The notes below the pieces were generated by a model. That model saw nothing but the letters and a program-made list of their open reading frames with translations. It did not search any database and had not been told where the DNA came from. Below are positions 58,976 through 64,000 of a stretch of DNA of 64,000 nt, piece after piece. Source of the stretch: Polynucleobacter victoriensis (GTDB lineage: Bacteria > Pseudomonadota > Gammaproteobacteria > Burkholderiales > Burkholderiaceae). Where the stretch lies: assembly GCF_900187875.1 (NCBI RefSeq), contig NZ_FYEX01000001.1, positions 1,166,502 through 1,230,501 of the forward strand, written 5' to 3'. Positions within the stretch are counted from its first letter, which is position 1; each line of letters begins with the position of its first letter. The position numbers and the translations under genes are program-made.

Positions 58976-60121
58976 CTAGAAAGTTCCTGGGTACAAAATA
59001 TCTTTAGTCACATTCTGAATATCGCGATGACCTGTAAATGCCATGGTGATGTCCAGTTCATTGTGGATAATCTCTAGGCACTTGGTAACGCCAGCCTCGC
59101 CCATTGCGCCCAAGCCATATAAGAATGGGCGACCGATCATTGTGCCGCGGGCACCCAAGGCCCACGCTTTCAGGACATCTTGACCAGAGCGTATGCCGCC
59201 ATCCATCCAGACTTCAATATCTTTGCCAACTGCATCAACAATTCCGGGTAATGCCTTGATACTAGAAATTGCGCCATCGAGTTGACGACCACCATGGTTA
59301 GAAACAATCAATGCATCCGCCCCTGAGTTTGATGCTAAGCGTGCATCATCTTCATCAAGGATACCTTTGATGATGAGCTTTCCACCCCAGAGCTTTTTGA
59401 TCCACTCTACGTCACCCCAGTTGAGCCCTGGGTCAAACTGTTCTGCAGTCCAAGAAGAGAGTGAAGACATGTTGCCAACGCCGGTGGCATGACCAACAAT
59501 GTTGCGGAATGTTCTACGTGGCGTCATCGCCATACCCAAGCACCAGCGTGGCTTGGTTGCCATATTGATCATGTTGGCGATAGTTAATTTTGGTGGCGCT
59601 GATAAACCATTTTTCAAATCTTTGTGACGCTGTCCCAGAATTTGAAGGTCGAGTGTCAGTACTAAAGCAGAGCATTTTGCAGCTTTAGCGCGCTCAATTA
59701 GACGCTCAATAAAACCACGATCTTTCATCACATACAGCTGAAACCAAAAAGGTTTGGTCGTGCGTTCGGCAACATCTTCAATAGAGCAAATGCTCATTGT
59801 TGAAAGGCAAAAAGGCACGCCAAATTTTTCAGCGGCTTTTGCTGCCAAGATTTCACCATCGGCATGTTGCATGCCAGTGAGTCCGGTTGGGGCGAGTGCT
59901 ACCGGCATAGCTACTTCTTGTCCCACCATTTTGGTTTTGGTGGTGCGGTTGGTCATATCAACGGCTACACGTTGACGCAATTTGATTTTCTGAAAGTCAG
60001 ATTCATTGGCGCGATAGGTGGACTCGGTCCAAGATCCAGAGTCTGCGTAGTCGTAGAACATCTTAGGGGTGCGTTTTTGGTGGAGAACCCGCAGGTCTTC
60101 AATATTGGTAATGATCGGCAT
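58976..60121 (-). CDS. lldD: FMN-dependent L-lactate dehydrogenase
   Basis: This 381-residue alpha-hydroxy-acid oxidase family enzyme is membrane-associated and passes electrons from L-lactate to quinone, giving pyruvate. It has the FMN region LAPTGLTGMQHADGE and, at the C-terminal side, the active-site SNHGGRQLDGA with catalytic His and Arg, then WMDGGIRSGQDVLKA. The length fits LldD. Related glycolate or mandelate enzymes share the fold, but adjacency to lctP and an LldR-type regulator supports lactate. An operator-like palindrome (60151-60161) sits 30 bp before the ATG. Confidence 0.93.
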   Translation of the reverse strand: MPIITNIEDLRVLHQKRTPKMFYDYADSGSWTESTYRANESDFQKIKLRQRVAVDMTNRTTKTKMVGQEVAMPVALAPTGLTGMQHADGEILAAKAAEKFGVPFCLSTMSICSIEDVAERTTKPFWFQLYVMKDRGFIERLIERAKAAKCSALVLTLDLQILGQRHKDLKNGLSAPPKLTIANMINMATKPRWCLGMAMTPRRTFRNIVGHATGVGNMSSLSSWTAEQFDPGLNWGDVEWIKKLWGGKLIIKGILDEDDARLASNSGADALIVSNHGGRQLDGAISSIKALPGIVDAVGKDIEVWMDGGIRSGQDVLKAWALGARGTMIGRPFLYGLGAMGEAGVTKCLEIIHNELDITMAFTGHRDIQNVTKDILYPGTF

Positions 60122-60150
60122 AATATGTTTTAAAATTTTTAATGGTAAAT

Positions 60151-60161
60151 TGGTAATACCA
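60151..60161. promoter_or_regulatory. LldR-type operator upstream of lldD
   Basis: TGGT-AAT-ACCA is the TGGT-N3-ACCA palindrome recognised by FadR-subfamily GntR regulators such as PdhR and LldR. It lies 30 bp upstream of the lldD ATG, close to where the start of transcription would fall if TAATAT (60179-60174) is the -10 element. Confidence 0.65.
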
Positions 60162-60240
60162 GATTTGTGTGATATATTAACAGAATATGACTAATAAACA
60201 TTAGGTATATTCACTTATAATTATGTATTGGGATTTAATT

Positions 60241-60270
60241 TTGATAGTATTTCAAATTATGAAATATAAA
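60241..60270 (+). promoter_or_regulatory. Candidate sigma-70 promoter of lldR
   Basis: TTGATA (60241-60246) and TATAAA (60265-60270) are separated by 18 bp. Transcription would start near 60277, directly at the second operator-like palindrome. Confidence 0.6.
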
Positions 60271-60277
60271 TGTAAAG

Positions 60278-60288
60278 TGGTCTGACCA
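60278..60288. promoter_or_regulatory. LldR-type operator over the lldR start region
   Basis: TGGT-CTG-ACCA, the same palindrome type as at 60151-60161, ends one base before the lldR ATG at 60290. It occupies the expected Shine-Dalgarno position, which suggests autoregulation. Confidence 0.65.
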
Positions 60289-60289
60289 A

Positions 60290-61042
60290 ATGAACCAACT
60301 ATTTCGACACAAGGAGCGCATTTCTGATCGCGTCATTAGTGAGATTGAGGTGCAAATACTTGAAGGTTCTCTTAAGCCAGGTGATCAACTTCCCTCTGAG
60401 CGTGAGTTGGCGATGGAGATGGGTGTATCAAGGCCAACCATAAGGGAAGCAATTAATACGCTATGTACGAAAGGCTTGCTTCAGACGCGTCATGGTGGTG
60501 GTACGGTTGTCACAGACAAACTAGACTCATCATTTTCTGATTCATGGCAAGAAATGCTCTATAGGCATCCCAATATTCAATCTGACATATTAGATTTTCG
60601 AGATATGCTGGAAAGTCAAGCAGCTTGCCTTGCAGCAGAGCGAGCAACCGAAGCGGATTTAGAAAACTTAGAAAAAGCCTTCATCAAAGTGAGTAAAGCA
60701 TATGCTGATGGGGAATTGCTAGAGATGGTTACTGCAGATGTGGGATTTCATCAGGCAATAGCTGAAGCGTCGCACAATGTATTGATTGGTCATTTGAGCG
60801 CAACTTTATTGAAGTTAATAAATAGTCACGTCACTAAAAATCTTAAGTATTTAAATAATAGACCCAAAGATAAGATGCGTTTAGAAGCACAGCATCTCGG
60901 TATTTGGAATGCCATTAAAAATCGCCAGCCCCAAAAAGCGCTTGAGATCTCCAGAGAGCATATTGAATATGTAAAAGTAAGTATGGCAGCAAGCGCAAAA
61001 GAGTTTGAGCGTATGCAAAGCGCAATACGTAGAAAGGGATAG
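60290..61042 (+). CDS. lldR: GntR-family (FadR/LldR subfamily) transcriptional regulator
   Basis: This 250-residue protein has an N-terminal winged helix-turn-helix (DQLPSERELAMEMGVSRPTIREAI, about residues 35-58, shown here in part as MGVSRPTIREAI). A helical FCD effector domain follows (about 95-235), whose metal-binding Asp and His residues are plausible in DFRDMLESQ and VGFHQAIAEASHN. It should repress lldD-lctP until L-lactate binds. Its divergent position and the palindromes at both promoters support this. No clear Shine-Dalgarno is seen. ppc begins 5 bp after its stop. Confidence 0.87.
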   Translation: MNQLFRHKERISDRVISEIEVQILEGSLKPGDQLPSERELAMEMGVSRPTIREAINTLCTKGLLQTRHGGGTVVTDKLDSSFSDSWQEMLYRHPNIQSDILDFRDMLESQAACLAAERATEADLENLEKAFIKVSKAYADGELLEMVTADVGFHQAIAEASHNVLIGHLSATLLKLINSHVTKNLKYLNNRPKDKMRLEAQHLGIWNAIKNRQPQKALEISREHIEYVKVSMAASAKEFERMQSAIRRKG

Positions 61043-61047
61043 CCAAA

Positions 61048-63864
61048 GTGAAAGACACCAAAAGGTCTGCATTAGATTTAGAAAAAGCTGAAACTCCTCT
61101 GGTTGACGACATCAGGTTACTGGGCCGTATTTTAGGAGATATTATTCGAGATAAAGAAGGTAAAGATGTATACGGCCTGGTAGAGCGAGTTCGTAAACTC
61201 TCAGTTTCGTTTCATAAAGATACGAATCAATCGGCTAATAATGATTTAGCTAAATTGCTCAAGGGGCTAACTAGCACAGATGCAATGAAGGTTCTTCGCG
61301 CTTTTACCTACTTTAGTCATTTGGCCAATCTGGCTGAAGATCGTCATCATGTTCGTAGACGCATCGCTTATGAACGACTTGGGAAATTTCAGGACGGCAG
61401 CATTCCAGTAGCTCTAAATAAACTTCAAAAGGCTGGCATTACAAACAAGATAATTACTGAAACATTAGAATCAAGTTTAATTTCACCAGTCCTTACGGCG
61501 CATCCTACAGAGGTGCAAAGAACTAGCATTTTGGAGGCAGAGCGTGACATTGCGGATCTTTTGGCTGCTCGAGACCAAATCAAAGAATCATCCAAAGCAA
61601 GCAATCCCACTAAGGATGTATTGCTTTTAAAAGAGTTAAAACTTAACGAGGATCAGATTAGTGCTCGGGTACTGCAAATTTGGCACACACGTCTACTGCG
61701 CTTTACTAAGCTGACAGTTGCTGACGAAATCGAAAATGCTCTAAGCTATTACGAAACTACTTTCTTGCGTGAAATCCCCAAGATATATGCTCGTATAGAG
61801 GATGAGCTTGGCACCAATTCGGTTGCTAGTTTTTTGCGAATGGGGCAGTGGATTGGTGGGGATCGGGATGGAAACCCCAATGTCAGTGCTGCAACCTTGG
61901 ATTACGCGATTAAACGGCAGGCCGAGCTAGCTTTACGACACTATTTGACGGAAGTCCATCAATTAGGTCGTGAGTTATCAGTTTCAGCATTGCTATTAAA
62001 GTTTCCTAAGAGGATGCAAGAGCTTGCATCTTCATCCCCTGATTTAAATGAACACCGTCAAGACGAACCATATCGTAGAGCCTTAACGGGAATGTATAGT
62101 CGCTTGGCTGCAACGCTAAAGGAGTTGACGGGGGCAGATGCTGCACGTCATGCGCTTAAGCCTCAAAATCCATATAAGAGTTCACAGGAGTTTTTGGGGG
62201 ATCTAAAAACAATTGAGGCCTCGTTGATTTCTCAGGGCGCAAAAGCATTATCGGATCGCCGATTGCGTGGCTTAATTAGGGCGGTAGAGGTTTTTGGCTT
62301 TCACTTGGCTACGATTGATTTGCGGCAAAGCTCTGATATGCACGAGTTAGTTTTATCTGAATTGCTGGCTACGGCGCAAGTTGAACAAGATTATTCCTCA
62401 TTAAGTGAAGAGCAAAAGCAGTCATTACTACTTTCACTATTAAAAGACCCAAGACCATTGAGGGTAGTAGGTCATCAATACTCTGAGTTTGCTATTTCGG
62501 AAATTGCCATATTTGAGGCCGCTAAAAGGGTGCGCCAGTTATTTGGTAAAGACGCTATTCGTCATTACATCATTAGTCATGCTGAAACTGTGAGTGACCT
62601 ATTGGAGGTTTTATTGCTCCAAAAGGAGGTTGGCTTGATGAATGGCAATCTGGGTAAAGACGCTACAGCGGACTTAATCGTGGTTCCTTTGTTTGAAACC
62701 ATTGAGGACTTGCGTAATGCCGCACCCATCATGCGTGACTTTTATGCGCTTCCAGGTATTTTGAATTTAATTAAGAAGTCTGGTGGCGAGCAAGACATCA
62801 TGTTGGGCTACTCTGACTCCAACAAGGATGGCGGCATTGTCACCAGTAACTGGGAGTTGTACTGCGCAGAAAATGCTTTAGTGGAGATATTTGATCCCTT
62901 GGGCGAAAAACATGGAATCAAATTGCGTCTGTTCCACGGTCGAGGTGGTACGGTTGGTCGCGGAGGTGGCCCTAGTTATGAGGCTATCTTGGCGCAGCCC
63001 CCGGGCACCGTCCGCGGGCAAATCCGTTTAACAGAGCAGGGTGAAGTCATTGGATCCAAGTACGCCAATCCTGAAATTGGCAGGCGTAACCTGGAGACCT
63101 TAGTTGCGGCAACTTTGGAAGCAACACTACTAAAGCCAACTAAGCCTGCTACCAAAGCATTTTTAGCGGCTGCCGCAAAGATCTCCCAGTCAAGCATGAA
63201 TGCTTATAGAGGCTTGGTATATGAGGCGCCAGGTTTTGCCGAATACTTCTTTGATGCAACACCGATACGAGAGATTGCCAAACTTAATATTGGGTCTCGT
63301 CCTGCCAGTCGCAAGGCGAATCAAAGAATTGAAGATTTAAGGGCAATCCCTTGGGGATTTAGCTGGGGGCAATGCCGTTTAACTTTGCCGGGTTGGTATG
63401 GATTTGGCACTGCCGTGCAAGAGTTTCTCAATCAACCCAAGGCTGCTGATAAAAAGGCTGCTTTAGCTTTGCTTCAAAAGATGTACAAGGAGTGGCCATT
63501 TTTTAGAACGCTTCTATCGAATATGGATATGGCCTTGGCAAAGAGTGATCTGGCATTGGCATCGAGATATAGCGATTTAGTTCCTGATGCAAAGCTTCGT
63601 AAAAGAATCTTTGGCGCAATCGAAGCAGAGTGGAGTAAGACTGTTGATGCCTTGAATATGATTACTGGCGAAAAGGTACGCTTAGCCAAGAACCCGGCAT
63701 TGGCACGATCAATTCGTAATCGCTTCCCATACATCGATCCACTTCACCATTTGCAGGTTGAACTAGTGCGACGCTATCGCGCTGGCAAGCATGATGAACG
63801 AGTGCAGAGGGGTATTCATATAGCAATTAATGGTATTGCTGCAGGATTGCGAAATACGGGATAA
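61048..63864 (+). CDS. ppc: Phosphoenolpyruvate carboxylase
   Basis: This 938-residue enzyme carboxylates PEP with bicarbonate to oxaloacetate, refilling the TCA cycle. Catalytic motifs are in order: LTAHPTEVQRTSI with the essential His, GGDRDGNPNVSA, LGYSDSNKDGG, and the mobile-loop FHGRGGTVGRGGGPS. The C-terminus ends in GIAAGLRNTG, the conserved tetramer and inhibitor-site tail. The start is GTG 61048 behind AAGGGA, which lies over the lldR stop. Co-transcription with lldR is likely given the 5-bp gap. Its TAA is embedded in a hairpin. Confidence 0.96.
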   Translation: MKDTKRSALDLEKAETPLVDDIRLLGRILGDIIRDKEGKDVYGLVERVRKLSVSFHKDTNQSANNDLAKLLKGLTSTDAMKVLRAFTYFSHLANLAEDRHHVRRRIAYERLGKFQDGSIPVALNKLQKAGITNKIITETLESSLISPVLTAHPTEVQRTSILEAERDIADLLAARDQIKESSKASNPTKDVLLLKELKLNEDQISARVLQIWHTRLLRFTKLTVADEIENALSYYETTFLREIPKIYARIEDELGTNSVASFLRMGQWIGGDRDGNPNVSAATLDYAIKRQAELALRHYLTEVHQLGRELSVSALLLKFPKRMQELASSSPDLNEHRQDEPYRRALTGMYSRLAATLKELTGADAARHALKPQNPYKSSQEFLGDLKTIEASLISQGAKALSDRRLRGLIRAVEVFGFHLATIDLRQSSDMHELVLSELLATAQVEQDYSSLSEEQKQSLLLSLLKDPRPLRVVGHQYSEFAISEIAIFEAAKRVRQLFGKDAIRHYIISHAETVSDLLEVLLLQKEVGLMNGNLGKDATADLIVVPLFETIEDLRNAAPIMRDFYALPGILNLIKKSGGEQDIMLGYSDSNKDGGIVTSNWELYCAENALVEIFDPLGEKHGIKLRLFHGRGGTVGRGGGPSYEAILAQPPGTVRGQIRLTEQGEVIGSKYANPEIGRRNLETLVAATLEATLLKPTKPATKAFLAAAAKISQSSMNAYRGLVYEAPGFAEYFFDATPIREIAKLNIGSRPASRKANQRIEDLRAIPWGFSWGQCRLTLPGWYGFGTAVQEFLNQPKAADKKAALALLQKMYKEWPFFRTLLSNMDMALAKSDLALASRYSDLVPDAKLRKRIFGAIEAEWSKTVDALNMITGEKVRLAKNPALARSIRNRFPYIDPLHHLQVELVRRYRAGKHDERVQRGIHIAINGIAAGLRNTG

Positions 63865-63888
63865 GCGTTACTTAAAGTAACGCTTATC
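63860..63888 (+). terminator. Perfect hairpin containing the ppc stop codon
   Basis: GATAAGCGTTACTT (63860-63873) and AAGTAACGCTTATC (63875-63888) match over 14 bp around a single base, in practice a 12-bp stem with a TTAAA loop. The ppc TAA (63862-63864) is in the left arm. The following bases are AAATAAAAG, not a T-run, so intrinsic termination is unproven. Confidence 0.5.
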
Positions 63889-63950
63889 AAATAAAAGCTA
63901 GGGCAGCAATCTAGCTTTGCAACCAGTTTCCCATTACTTAGAGAGTTGTT

Positions 63951-64000
63951 ATGTCCAATCCAAACCATGCAAATGCATACGTTTTACCCTTTGAGGAGTT
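63951..64000 (+). CDS. Start of an unidentified gene (cut by window end)
   Basis: An ATG at 63951, after a weak GAGAG, opens a frame that runs to the window edge and encodes MSNPNHANAYVLPFEE. Sixteen residues are too few to name a family. It lies 86 bp after the ppc stop in the same direction. Confidence 0.5.
   Translation, partial: MSNPNHANAYVLPFEE

Overview
The window looks like chromosomal DNA of a low-GC betaproteobacterium of the Burkholderiaceae. Polynucleobacter or a close relative is my best guess. The reasons are Burkholderiales-type neighbourhoods (ribF-ileS-lspA-coaBC-dut, xseB-ispA-dxs-folE2, rpsU-yqeY-dnaG-rpoD), a BPSS1780-type membrane protein, a ThrB2-type homoserine kinase, a Lys/Ala-rich N-terminal tail on RpoD, and AT-leaning codon use. 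The genus call is inference; no 16S gene is present.

Layout. 1-4.2 kb: end of argG, ppnP, a DUF192 protein, a small exported Lys-rich protein, clpS-clpA. 4.2-10.2 kb: minus-strand run ribF-ileS-lspA-coaBC-dut. 10.2-16.4 kb: purN, an RsmB-family methyltransferase, a fatty acid desaturase, rpmB-rpmG, radC, fkpB, ispH. 16.4-23.4 kb: argD, a ferredoxin-type reductase, an SDR protein, glnS and a TctAB tricarboxylate carrier without its binding protein. 23.5-32.5 kb: alaS, a TusA-like protein, galU, valS, uvrD. 32.5-41.3 kb: BPSS1780 membrane protein, thrB, a DUF2782-like protein, polA, a Tat-exported dienelactone hydrolase, a ZIP transporter, a sulfurtransferase and a Rieske oxygenase. 41.4-51.8 kb: xseB-ispA-dxs-folE2, tsaD, rpsU, yqeY, dnaG, rpoD and a CAU-anticodon tRNA.

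The main accessory feature is a compact integrative element of about 5.15 kb inserted in the 3' half of that tRNA gene. It runs from the tRNA (51776-51820) to a displaced tRNA 3' end at 56928-56972. It carries a tyrosine recombinase and a complete peroxide-defence cassette: ahpC-ahpF with a divergent oxyR that keeps its redox cysteine pair. The displaced half-tRNA differs from the functional copy by three compensatory T-stem base pairs, so the element appears to have rebuilt the tRNA with its own T-arm.

The right end (57.2-63.9 kb) is an L-lactate module. lldD-lctP is divergent from an LldR-type GntR repressor, and TGGT-N3-ACCA operator-like palindromes lie at both promoters. ppc follows lldR by 5 bp, which may link lactate oxidation to anaplerosis.

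At several gene ends the stop codon lies inside a hairpin stem. The clearest is tusA/galU, where each arm of one terminator supplies the TAA stop of one of two convergent genes.
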